A DNA stretch of 64,000 bases from Streptomyces sp. NBC_01549 (GTDB lineage: Bacteria > Actinomycetota > Actinomycetes > Streptomycetales > Streptomycetaceae), in NCBI RefSeq assembly GCF_026339955.1, contig NZ_JAPEPW010000002.1, positions 1,860,001 to 1,924,000 on the forward strand, given 5' to 3'. Both the position numbers and the translations under genes were made by a program. Each line of letters begins with the position of its first letter. The stretch's first letter is position 1. The notes below the pieces were generated by a model. It saw only the letters and a program-made list of their open reading frames with translations. It was not told the origin of the DNA and ran no database searches. Shown here piece by piece: positions 42,835-50,620 of this stretch.

Positions 42835-43081
42835 AGCGCGACCCTACCGAGGACCGGCAGCCGAACTCCCCTTGCGTGTACAGGCCTGACACCGGGACGG
42901 GCCATGTGGTATCGACGGCCGACATCGCCGCGCTGCGGTCGGGCTGTGCCTGGACGTGCCGCACGCGCCCGCCTCTGGCCGTCCCCAACTCCGTGCCGAA
43001 GCCGCCCGGCTTCTAGTGGGTGGCTTTGGCGCACACCCCTGTATGAAGGCGTCTTGGCTCGGCTCGTTCCCGGCCGGACGG

Positions 43082-44254
43082 TCAGGGGTTGGGGAAGCCC
43101 AGGGCGTCGAATCGGCGCATGAGCGAGGGCTTTCCTCGGTGGGCTGTGCGCAGTTCGCCAAATCTGCGGTCGAAGTCGGCGGCGCTGCCCTGACGTGCGT
43201 GGAGTGCGCGCAGGTCGCTGAGCAGCGCGACGGCCTGATCGTAGGCGGCCGGTTTGCGCTGGGCGATGAGGTCGTCGACGGTGCGCCAGGCGGTCGCCTG
43301 GTCGCGAGCCAAGTGGTCCAGGCGCGCGTCGCGGGCCTCGGCAACTGCCCGTACTCGGGCTTGCTCCGCTGCCCCGCGTGCGGCCCGTTCCCGCTGGGCG
43401 CTCACGGTGCGGTGGCGGTGGGCCGCGTCCAGGAGCTGGGCCGCGCTGCGGCGTGCCCCGGGGCTGCCCTCGCTGGGGCGTAGGGATTGCCGGAAGCGGG
43501 CCAGGAGTCCGGGGCCGAGCTGGGGGGCTGTGCCGAGGGCTGCCTGGAGCAGCAGGGTGTCCTTCTCGGGCGCCGGAAGTCCGGCGATGAAGGCGGCGAG
43601 CCTGTCCGTGGCGGCCGCCGACTCGGTGGCCGGAGCGCTGTTGGACGCTGCGACGGCGAGCAGGTCCTGCGGGACGCGCAGGAAGTCCGCGAGGGCTCGC
43701 TGCGGCCCGGTCAGCTCGGCCAGCCCGGCGGGGACGGATGGCTCCGTTTCGCGCCGGTACTCCTCTTCGTCATCGTCCGCGAGCTCCCAGACGGCGATGG
43801 CGGCCAGCCAGCCCAGGTACAACGGGCGAAGGTCCCCAGCCGCGAGCTCGGCGCGGAGCCCGGCGAACGAGGCGAGCTCGAAGGAGGTCTCGAAATCCCA
43901 CTCGCCGCCGTCCTCGGCGCTCAGGGAGAAGTCCAGCAGGGTATGGCCGCCGCGCGTCCACACCGCGAGTGTCTCCTGAAGCGCGTAGCCCTGCGCGGTC
44001 TTGGCCGGGAGCACGGAGGCGGGGATACGCAGCAGAAGGCGGCGGCTGCCCCAGTTCGCGTAGTACAGGTGGGCGTCGTAAAGCTGCTCGACGAGCTTGG
44101 CGGGATCGCCGTGGAAGTCACCCCAGTGATATTCGTTGACGAAGCTGGTGGAGGTGATCCGGGCCCGCGTAGACAGCGCTCTCACCTGGGCGATCTCGGC
44201 CTTGGTCAGCGGGCGGTCGACGGCCAGGAACTCGTAGTACTGGTACTCGCTCAC
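43082..44254 (-). CDS. Uncharacterised conserved protein (EYQYYEFLAVDRPL type)
   Basis: A 390-residue protein. The N-terminal domain is strongly conserved in my memory of a widespread bacterial family: SEYQYYEFLAVDRPLTKAEI, STRARITSTSFVNEYHWGDF and HLYYANWGSRRLLLRIP. The C-terminal half is Ala/Arg-rich and helical (RHRTVSAQRERAARGAAEQA). No enzymatic motif is visible. GTG 44254. The family occurs in scattered genomes, fitting mobile cargo. Function unknown. Confidence 0.8.
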   Translation of the reverse strand: MSEYQYYEFLAVDRPLTKAEIAQVRALSTRARITSTSFVNEYHWGDFHGDPAKLVEQLYDAHLYYANWGSRRLLLRIPASVLPAKTAQGYALQETLAVWTRGGHTLLDFSLSAEDGGEWDFETSFELASFAGLRAELAAGDLRPLYLGWLAAIAVWELADDDEEEYRRETEPSVPAGLAELTGPQRALADFLRVPQDLLAVAASNSAPATESAAATDRLAAFIAGLPAPEKDTLLLQAALGTAPQLGPGLLARFRQSLRPSEGSPGARRSAAQLLDAAHRHRTVSAQRERAARGAAEQARVRAVAEARDARLDHLARDQATAWRTVDDLIAQRKPAAYDQAVALLSDLRALHARQGSAADFDRRFGELRTAHRGKPSLMRRFDALGFPNP

Positions 44255-44388
44255 GGCCCGGCAGCCTACCGGCGCGACGGGAGCACGCTTGTCTTCGGCT
44301 TCGCTGCCGGAATGATCACGGCTTGGCGGAAAGCCTCGCTTGAGGCAACCATGATTTGGGTTGACGATCTCCGGCACCGCGTTCACCT

Positions 44389-44418
44389 ACCTGCAGCGAT
44401 GACTTTACGAGCCCCACA
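44389..44418. mobile_element. Solo IS terminus that truncates the protease gene
   Basis: ACCTGCAGCGATGACTTTAC followed by GAGCCCCACA matches the ends of the IS at 46395-48968 (29 of 30 bases with its right end, allowing for the flanking base). The element body is absent here. The protease's last codons, LWGS and the TAA stop, come from this terminus. Confidence 0.75.
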
Positions 44419-45742
44419 GGCGGTCCTCCAGTGCGGACTGGTGGATGGCCAGCCGCGCGACGACCCGCGCGCCCCATTGGCGCAGCGCGTCCCGCTGCTC
44501 CGGAGGGCAGCCCGCGGCCAGGAACTCGACGGCGCGCACCAGGCCCGGGACCGGGACCGTCTCCCCGGGGCGACCGAAGGAAGACACGCGGGGGCCGGGA
44601 AGGCGTTCGAGGTATCCGACGAGATCCCCGATGCCCTGCCCCCGTGACGCCTGGGAGACCAGCGGCTCGGGCACGACGGCCAGCGGCAGCGCCGCCCGCA
44701 GGGCTGCCGGTACGCGGACTGTGGAGGCCGCGTCCAGCGACTCCAGGCGCCGCACCAGCAGGTCGTACTCGCCGGGGGTGAGCAGCCGCGGAAAACGGGT
44801 GCCACGGCCGGTGCGCAGGAGTTCGTCCGCCAGATGCGGGGCGGCGTGGCGCAACGCTCCGACCAGTGTCGGCAAAGCGCGTTCGTGCGTGAGCATCAGG
44901 TGAGCGAATTCCTCGGCGGACGGTTCCCCGTCTCCGCTGTGCTCCAGCCCGCACTCCCAGGCCACGGCTCTCCCGCAGCGGGCCCAGTCCTCGGGATGGG
45001 GCAGCCTCCGGTCCAGGAGGGCGACGAGTTGTGCGTAGAAGGGATCCCCGCGCACGTTGTCGTCGGGCTGCGTGGTGAGATCTGCCAGACCCGCACAGGC
45101 CAGTTCGTCGCGGATCCGCTGCCAGGGAATACCCCAGGCACGCCGCAGCGCGCCGTCGGTGTTGAGCTTCGCCGTCACGAGACCGACGACAGCCCGCTCG
45201 TGGCCCGACCACAGGGGGCCGCCGCTGTAACCGCGGCCGACGGCGAGTTTGTCGCGCAGTGCGTCCACGTAGCCGAAGCGGCCGTTGCACTCGGTCACTT
45301 CGACGTCGGCGAAGGAGCCGCGTTCCGCGCCGCCGTGCCAGGCGCGCACGAGCTGCTTTTCCACCATGGGACGCCAGCGCGGCGGCTGGATGTTGTGGGG
45401 CAGTGCGGAGTCGAGGCGGAGCACGGCGAGGTCGCCGTTCCACTCATACGCCCCGAGCCCCCCGTCCCCCGGGCGTGGAGCTATCCACGCCGTCAGCTCG
45501 GCCTGGCACATGTGGGTGCTGTCCGGCCCGTACACCCGGATCGGCAACGAGACCGGTCCGGGGTGCTGCACAGCCAACATCTCGCAGCCGACGGCACAGT
45601 TGACCACGTGGGCGCAGGTCAGTATGTGCTGACCGGGCATCAGCACGCCCGAGCCGGTGGGCTCGCCGTCCGCCCGGCTCAGAATCGAAACGGCGGGGGG
45701 ACGCGAGTCGGCGCCCACGCTGCGGAACCACCCCACGGTCAC
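44405..45742 (-). CDS. Trypsin-like serine protease of a conflict-system type, C-terminus truncated by IS end
   Basis: A 445-residue protein. The N-terminal protease has ILTCAHVV (His45), EWNGDLAVLRL (Asp104) and GRGYSGGPLW (Ser173). A helical region follows, with TPGEYDLLVRRLESLDAAST and VRAVEFLAAGCPPEQRDALR. The layout resembles proteases in NTP-dependent conflict systems that pair with CU044_2847 (Trypco1) proteins. The stop lies in a solo IS terminus, so a longer C-terminal domain has probably been lost. GTG 45742 overlaps the Trypco1-like stop (GTGA). Confidence 0.85.
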   Translation of the reverse strand: MTVGWFRSVGADSRPPAVSILSRADGEPTGSGVLMPGQHILTCAHVVNCAVGCEMLAVQHPGPVSLPIRVYGPDSTHMCQAELTAWIAPRPGDGGLGAYEWNGDLAVLRLDSALPHNIQPPRWRPMVEKQLVRAWHGGAERGSFADVEVTECNGRFGYVDALRDKLAVGRGYSGGPLWSGHERAVVGLVTAKLNTDGALRRAWGIPWQRIRDELACAGLADLTTQPDDNVRGDPFYAQLVALLDRRLPHPEDWARCGRAVAWECGLEHSGDGEPSAEEFAHLMLTHERALPTLVGALRHAAPHLADELLRTGRGTRFPRLLTPGEYDLLVRRLESLDAASTVRVPAALRAALPLAVVPEPLVSQASRGQGIGDLVGYLERLPGPRVSSFGRPGETVPVPGLVRAVEFLAAGCPPEQRDALRQWGARVVARLAIHQSALEDRLWGS

Positions 45743-46110
45743 TCCGTACTGTTCGGCATTCGCCAGGTCGCCGAAACGCTGAGGTTGGCCTGGGCACCTG
45801 CCCCGACGATCCCCAGTTTGAGATCCTGCCCGACTTGCACGCCGAACTGCACCGTGATCTCCTGCGGCCGGTCGTGCGCGGTGCCTACCGCGTCGTGCAC
45901 CTCCTGCAGCAGCGGACCGAGGGGACGCAGCACGGCGCGCAGCGTGTCGGTGGCGACGGTGGCGGCCCGGTCGCTCCGCCCGACCGGAGTGACCCCGTCG
46001 ATGCCCCCGGGCAGGTCCCCGCCCGTACCGTTGCCAACAGCCCCCACGGGCGCCAGCTCCATGCGCACGGAGGTTTCATCGGGCAGTAGTATCTCGGCGA
46101 AATACGTCAC
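45739..46110 (-). CDS. CU044_2847 family protein (Trypco1, trypsin co-occurring domain)
   Basis: A 123-residue protein: TYFAEILLPDETSVRMELAP, then LRAVLRPLGPLLQEVHDAVG and QEITVQFGVQVGQDLKLGIV. The order matches the CU044_2847 family, known to sit beside trypsin-like or other effectors and thought to act as a signal-relaying module. GTG 46110. Four-base overlap with the protease gene. The 280 bases upstream, to the IS left end, show no gene. Confidence 0.8.
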   Translation of the reverse strand: MTYFAEILLPDETSVRMELAPVGAVGNGTGGDLPGGIDGVTPVGRSDRAATVATDTLRAVLRPLGPLLQEVHDAVGTAHDRPQEITVQFGVQVGQDLKLGIVGAGAQANLSVSATWRMPNSTE

Positions 46111-46462
46111 ATGACCATGATGCCGATCAACTGGTCTGTTTGGCGGGGGGTTTGCCGAATCCGTTCCCGCTCTGCCCGACGCCGGTGTCGGACTCCCGGC
46201 AGCTCCGCACGGTCGGGGTCGGCCGCCATCGGCTGGAGGCGGCCGGGCTGGTTCTCGTGGGCCACAATATTAATCCAGTCAGCGCACGGCGTGTCCATGC
46301 CATGCAGGGTGGCCTCCGCGCGATCAAGGTCATGACATCGTGCCACGTGCATGCCGGAACGAAGGGGGAACAGCAGGGAACCATGGGCGCAGGGTGTGGC
46401 GCTCGAAAAGTCATCGCCGCAGGTCGGCGCGGTGACAGCTCGTCAACTGGGAGCATGGCCGG

Positions 46463-47542
46463 GTGATCGTGTCCATGCTGTACAAGCTGACCCGGAAGCT
46501 ACTCTCCCTACCATCGGTGCTGCTGCGCAGCGACGCGGCGAAAGACGCGGAGCTTCTTGTGTTGCGGCACCAGAACGCGGTGCTGCGCCGACAGCTGGCC
46601 GTTCCGGTCCGCTACGAGGCAGACGATCGGTTCTGGTTCGCTGCTCTCTCGGGGCTCATACCCCGGCGTCGCTGGCACGAGGCCTTCCCGGTCACGCCCG
46701 GCACCCTGCTCGGCTGGCACCGCCGATTCGTCGCCGCGAAGTGGGACTACAGCGCACGCAGGCGCACCGGTCGGCCACCGACCGACGCAGCACTGAAGAA
46801 GCTCGTACTACGACTCGCCAGCGAGAACCCGCGGTGGGGGCACAGGAGGATCCAAGGCGAGTTGGCTCGACTGGGCCACCGGATCGCCGCCTCGACAGTG
46901 TGGGAGATTCTCCACGCAGCAGGCGTCGACCCGGCGCCACGTCGTTCCGGCCCCACATGGCGCGAGTTCCTCACTGCCCAGGCCGAGGGCATCCTCGCAG
47001 TCGATTTCTTCCATATCGATACGGCGCTCGGCAGACGGCTGTACGCACTGACCTTCCTCGAGCACTGCACGAGGCGCCTGCACATCACCGGCGTCACCGC
47101 CAACCCCACGCGGCAGTGGACGCTGCAGCAGGCGAGGAATCTCACCGCGGGCCTCGGTATGCGTATGGAGTCCCTGCGCTTCCTGCTTCGCGACCGGGAC
47201 GGCAAGTACGGCACGGCGTTCGACGCCGTCTTCGAGGCCGAAGAACTGGACGTGATCAAGAGTGCAGCGCGGGCGCCGCGGATGAACGCGCACTGCGAGC
47301 GCATCATCGGAAGCATCCGCCGCGAGGCCCTGGACCACGTCCTCATCCTGAACGAAGCGCATGCTCGACAGGTCCTCGCGGCGTACCAGCAGCACCACAA
47401 CGAACACCGTCCCCACCAGGCCCGCAACCAGATACCACCAAACGCCCACGAACAACCCACGGCAACAAACATCGGCACCCGCAGACTGCTGCGCACCCGA
47501 ATCCTCGGCGGCCTCATCAACGAGTACCGATACGCCGCATGA
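46463..47542 (+). CDS. Integrase core domain transposase
   Basis: A 359-residue transposase. An N-terminal helical/HTH part (SLPSVLLRSDAAKDAELLVL, RRRTGRPPTDAALKKLVLRL, NPRWGHRRIQGELARLGHRI) precedes the DDE domain: LAVDFFHIDTALG, RFLLRDRDGKYG and NAHCERIIGSIRREALDHVL. The acidic triad is complete. It is read from one ORF without the frameshift typical of IS3. GTG 46463. It looks intact. Confidence 0.9.
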   Translation: MIVSMLYKLTRKLLSLPSVLLRSDAAKDAELLVLRHQNAVLRRQLAVPVRYEADDRFWFAALSGLIPRRRWHEAFPVTPGTLLGWHRRFVAAKWDYSARRRTGRPPTDAALKKLVLRLASENPRWGHRRIQGELARLGHRIAASTVWEILHAAGVDPAPRRSGPTWREFLTAQAEGILAVDFFHIDTALGRRLYALTFLEHCTRRLHITGVTANPTRQWTLQQARNLTAGLGMRMESLRFLLRDRDGKYGTAFDAVFEAEELDVIKSAARAPRMNAHCERIIGSIRREALDHVLILNEAHARQVLAAYQQHHNEHRPHQARNQIPPNAHEQPTATNIGTRRLLRTRILGGLINEYRYAA

Positions 47543-47630
47543 CCTGACCCTATGAGGGCCGGGGCCCCATCGCGGCGGGCTCGGAGGATCATCGGTTACG
47601 GATGGTTCGGACTCGGGGAGGAGGCCCGGG

Positions 47631-48647
47631 ATGCAGGCTTGTGTCGGGATTGATGTACACCGCCGTCGGTCACAGATCGCCGTAACGGACGAGGGCGGGA
47701 AGATTGCGGTGAACCGGAACGTGCCGAACGGTCGGGAGCCGGTGCTGGGGGTGATCGGAGAGCTGCCGGTGGGCACACCGGTGGCGTTCGAGGCAGCGTT
47801 CGGGTGGGGCTGGCTGATCGAGCTGCTCCAGGATTACGGCTTCGAGGCGCACATGGCACATCCGCTGCAGTGCAAGGCGATCGCCTCGGCGCGGCTGAAG
47901 AACGACAAGGTCGACGCCGCGACCCTGGCCCATCTGCTGCGCGAGGACCTGCTGCCGGAGGCGTGGATCGCCCCAGCGCACGTGCGTGAGCAGCGGGCCG
48001 TGCTGCGCCACCGCGCCCAACTCGTGCGACTGCGCACGCTGTTGCGCAACCGGATCCACGCCGTGCTGGCCCACCATGGCTGCGACCGTGCGTCCAGCTG
48101 CTGGAGCGCACCGGGCCGGGCCTGGCTGGACGAACTGCCGCTGCCGGAAGCCTCCCGGCACGTGGTGGCCGACCTGCTGGAGATCATCGACGCACTCCAG
48201 CAGGTCATCGACCGGACCGACCAGGACTTGACCGAGACGGCCAGGACGGATCCGCGGGTGAAGGCGCTCACCACACTGCCCGGCGTCGGCCGGCTTACCG
48301 CCCAGATCATCGTGGCCGAGGTCGGCGACATCGCGCGTTTCCCCTCCGCCCGCAAGCTCGCCTCCTGGGCCGGGCTCACTCCCACCGTCCGAGGCTCGGA
48401 CCGCACCGTGCGCTACGGGCACATCTCCAAACAGGGTGACCCCTGGCTCCGCTGGATCATGAACGAGGGGGCACAGACCGCGAAACGCTCCCCGCAGTTC
48501 GCGGCCCACTACGAGCAGATCGCGCACCGCCGCGGGAAGAAGATCGCCACCATCGCGATCGCCCGCAAACTCCTCACCCACGCCTATCACCTGATGCGCG
48601 ACGCCGAGGCGGCACGCCAGCCAACAAAGCCGTGCACCCCCGCGTGA
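47631..48647 (+). CDS. IS110 family transposase
   Basis: A 338-residue DEDD transposase. The RuvC-like half has VGIDVHRRRSQIAVTDEGGK, FEAAFGWGWLIELLQDYGFE and LKNDKVDAATLAHLL. The C-terminal Tnp_20 half has TTLPGVGRLTAQIIVAEVGD, SWAGLTPTVRGSDR and the conserved Ser region HISKQGDPWLRWIMNEGA. It appears full length. ATG 47631. Such enzymes use a bridge RNA made from the element. Confidence 0.95.
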   Translation: MQACVGIDVHRRRSQIAVTDEGGKIAVNRNVPNGREPVLGVIGELPVGTPVAFEAAFGWGWLIELLQDYGFEAHMAHPLQCKAIASARLKNDKVDAATLAHLLREDLLPEAWIAPAHVREQRAVLRHRAQLVRLRTLLRNRIHAVLAHHGCDRASSCWSAPGRAWLDELPLPEASRHVVADLLEIIDALQQVIDRTDQDLTETARTDPRVKALTTLPGVGRLTAQIIVAEVGDIARFPSARKLASWAGLTPTVRGSDRTVRYGHISKQGDPWLRWIMNEGAQTAKRSPQFAAHYEQIAHRRGKKIATIAIARKLLTHAYHLMRDAEAARQPTKPCTPA

Positions 48648-48925
48648 CGACCACATCCAAAGAGTGGAACACCAAGCCCCGGGCGAGCTCGCATCGCTGC
48701 ATGAGCCGGCCATGCCGCGCTCGATGACCTGAATGAGCAGCCCGGCCCCCGAAGCAAGGTCATGATCCGGCCCGGCCGGCCGGGATCGAATGGGTGCGTG
48801 GAGGCTTCCCTCCGCAGGACCACAAACCGGGGGACCACCGCCTGGACATCCCCACCCACCAGCCACGACAGCCCGGTGAACCAGGCCACAACCTCACCGG
48901 GGAGGGGGCTCACGCGCCTTGACAA
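48648..48925 (+). ncRNA. Candidate bridge-RNA region of the IS110-type element
   Basis: About 280 non-coding bases lie between the transposase stop and the right inverted repeat. In IS1111-type elements the bridge RNA is encoded on this 3' side. The region has potential hairpins such as around GGCCCGGCCGGCCGGG at 48768-48783. No homology or expression evidence is available. Confidence 0.4.
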
Positions 48926-48970
48926 CCCCGGCCCTCATGGGTGCAGCGATGACTTTACGAGCCCCACAGG

Positions 48971-49558
48971 ATCGCGAAAGCCTTCGCCCCCGACCGGCTC
49001 ACCGCCACCATCACCGCCCTCGCCCAAGCCAGCGCGGCAGCAAACGCGGCAGAGACACTCACGCCGGAGCAGGCTCAGGCTCGCAAAATCGTCAAGGAGT
49101 GCGAGCGGCGTCTCGCCCGCTACCAGGCCGCCCTCGAAGCCGGCGCCGACCCCGCCGTCGTCACCCAATGGATCAACGAAGCGCAGGCGGACAAGGAGAC
49201 AGCACGCAAGAAGCTCGACACCCCACCTGCCGCCACTCGAAAGAAGAAATCTCCCCTCAGCGCCGACCAGATCCGGGAGATCACTGAGAGACTCGGAGAC
49301 ATCGCACAACGCGTGCAGGCCGTCGACGCAGAGAAGAAGAGCCCGCTCTACGAAGCACTCGGGATCACGATCAGTTACGAACACGCAGGTAGGGCCGCGA
49401 CCGCTAGGTCGAGGCCCTTGTCCGCGTATCGCTATAGCGAGTTACAGCACCCACAAGCGGCCAGCCCATCGAGCCATCTCGGTCGCAACCGCTTCCGACC
49501 GGGCCGGCCGAGCCTCCGCCACGTGAGTGACGCGCCCCCGCCGCACTCCATCCCCTGA
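48971..49558 (+). pseudogene. Large serine recombinase, C-terminal remnant
   Basis: Directly after the IS right end the frame reads IAKAFAPDRLTATITALAQA, then ARKIVKECERRLARYQAALE, AGADPAVVTQWINEAQADKE, LSADQIREITERLGDIAQRV and YEALGITISYEHAGRAATAR. This is the coiled-coil and C-terminal tail typical of large serine recombinases. The catalytic and zinc-ribbon domains are gone, cut by the IS. It lies 220 bp from tRNA-Leu, as an element's integrase would. Confidence 0.75.
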
Positions 49559-49776
49559 AAGCCCCACGTGCCTGCGCCACGGCCACGAGTCGTCGCACAG
49601 GCATGTCCTGTTTCTGCAGGTGAGAGGTGCAGCACCCGGACCGCCACCGCACCAACCCCTCACCGAGCCGATCACGCGACCCGAAGGCCTCCGGAACGAC
49701 GAAAAACCGGTGAGTCACATGACTCAACCGGTAATTCGTGAACGCATCGGGGACGATCTCGTGAACGTCCCAGCGA

Positions 49777-49791
49777 GTGTCCGAGGGGGGA
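49777..49791. repeat. 15-bp direct repeat at the tRNA-Leu 3' end (putative att site)
   Basis: GTGTCCGAGGGGGGA, identical to 41191-41205 and in the same orientation. It covers the last 14 nt of the tRNA gene. Confidence 0.45.
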
Positions 49792-49862
49792 CTTGAACCC
49801 CCACGCCCGATAAAGGGCACTAGCACCTCAAGCTAGCGCGTCTGCCATTCCGCCACCCGGAC
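49778..49862 (-). tRNA. tRNA-Leu(GAG)
   Basis: The 85-nt gene reads GTCCGGGTGGCGGAATGGCA, with anticodon loop CTTGAGGT (anticodon GAG), a long class II variable arm (GTGCCCTTTATCGGGCGT), T-arm GGGGGTTCAAGTCCCCC and 3' TCGGACA. Acceptor arms GTCCGGG/CTCGGAC pair with one G-U. CCA is not encoded. Probable integration target of the adjacent island. Confidence 0.95.
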
Positions 49863-50070
49863 TAGGTGTCTGCCGCCTGGCCGGAGGTGTTCCCCGCGGC
49901 GACATGGACAACAATACCAAGGTTTCAGAGTGCCTTTCACCTGCATATCCAGGCTGCGGGAGCGGCTGCGCGAGGCCGAACGAGGGGGCGCGAAGCCGAT
50001 AACGGCAGGTGACAAGACGGCCACCGAGGGTTCCCGGAACGGGGGGCCGAAGGGCCCCGGACCCGCACCG

Positions 50071-50559
50071 TCACTCCGCGATCCGACGCTCCTCCACCAC
50101 CAGGATCCGCAAGGCCCGCACAAGCGCGGCCGCCGCTTCCTCACCCAGCGGGTCGAGGAAGTGCCGCTCCATCGCGAGGCGCGCGCGCTCGGCCCGGTCG
50201 AGGCAGTCCCGGCCCGCGGGCGTCAGCTCGACGATGTTCTTGCGCCGGTCCTGCGGACTGCGGCGCCGCTCGACCAGCCCCTGATCCTCCAGGCCGTCGA
50301 TGAGCGCGACCATCGTGGTGCGGTCGACACCGAGCAGTCCGGCCACCTCGACCTGCGACAACGGGTACTCGGCGGCGAGTACCGCCAGCACCGCGAGCTC
50401 GTGGCCGTCGATCCCGATGGGCGCCAGCGCCTGTGCGGACGCCCGCGCCAGCCGCTGCTGGGCGTGCTTGAGCAGATAGCCGAGCCGGGACTCAAGGGGC
50501 ACGGGAGGGACATGACGTGCGGGAGGTACGGGAGGTACGGGAGGGCGCTCACCGGTCAT
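50071..50559 (-). CDS. MarR family transcriptional regulator
   Basis: A 162-residue MarR protein. An unusual N-terminus, PPVPPVPPARHVPPVPLESR, is encoded by a short tandem repeat (GGGAGGTAC units). The winged helix has LSQVEVAGLLGVDRTTMVAL and wing SPQDRRKNIVELTPAG. ATG 50559. It is divergent from the LLM oxidoreductase with 61 bp between, containing TCAGCTGA (50587-50594) and two TGATTGTC copies, so it may repress both genes. Confidence 0.9.
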   Translation of the reverse strand: MTGERPPVPPVPPARHVPPVPLESRLGYLLKHAQQRLARASAQALAPIGIDGHELAVLAVLAAEYPLSQVEVAGLLGVDRTTMVALIDGLEDQGLVERRRSPQDRRKNIVELTPAGRDCLDRAERARLAMERHFLDPLGEEAAAALVRALRILVVEERRIAE

Positions 50560-50620
50560 GCCGGGAACTGTACCCAAAACTGATTGTCAGCTGAGCTGAT
50601 GATTGTCTACGGTGATCGAT

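Larger units (their letters stand above)
47552..48938 (+). mobile_element. IS110 family element (IS1111-like) nested in the larger IS
   Basis: A 13-bp perfect inverted repeat, ATGAGGGCCGGGG (47552-47564) and CCCCGGCCCTCAT (48926-48938), borders the IS110-type transposase gene. Subterminal inverted repeats fit the IS1111 subgroup. The 5' side is short (79 bases) and the 3' side is about 280 bases of non-coding DNA. It interrupts the right end of the surrounding IS. Confidence 0.75.
46395..48968 (+). mobile_element. IS with integrase-core transposase, itself interrupted by an IS110-type element
   Basis: The left end TGTGGCGCTCGAAAAGTCAT (46395) and the right end, read inward from 48968, TGTGGGGCTCGTAAAGTCAT, are imperfect inverted repeats of about 30 bp. 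Ends start TG and finish CA, as in the IS3 group. Without the inner element it is about 1.2 kb with one transposase. I see no clear target duplication. Confidence 0.8.
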
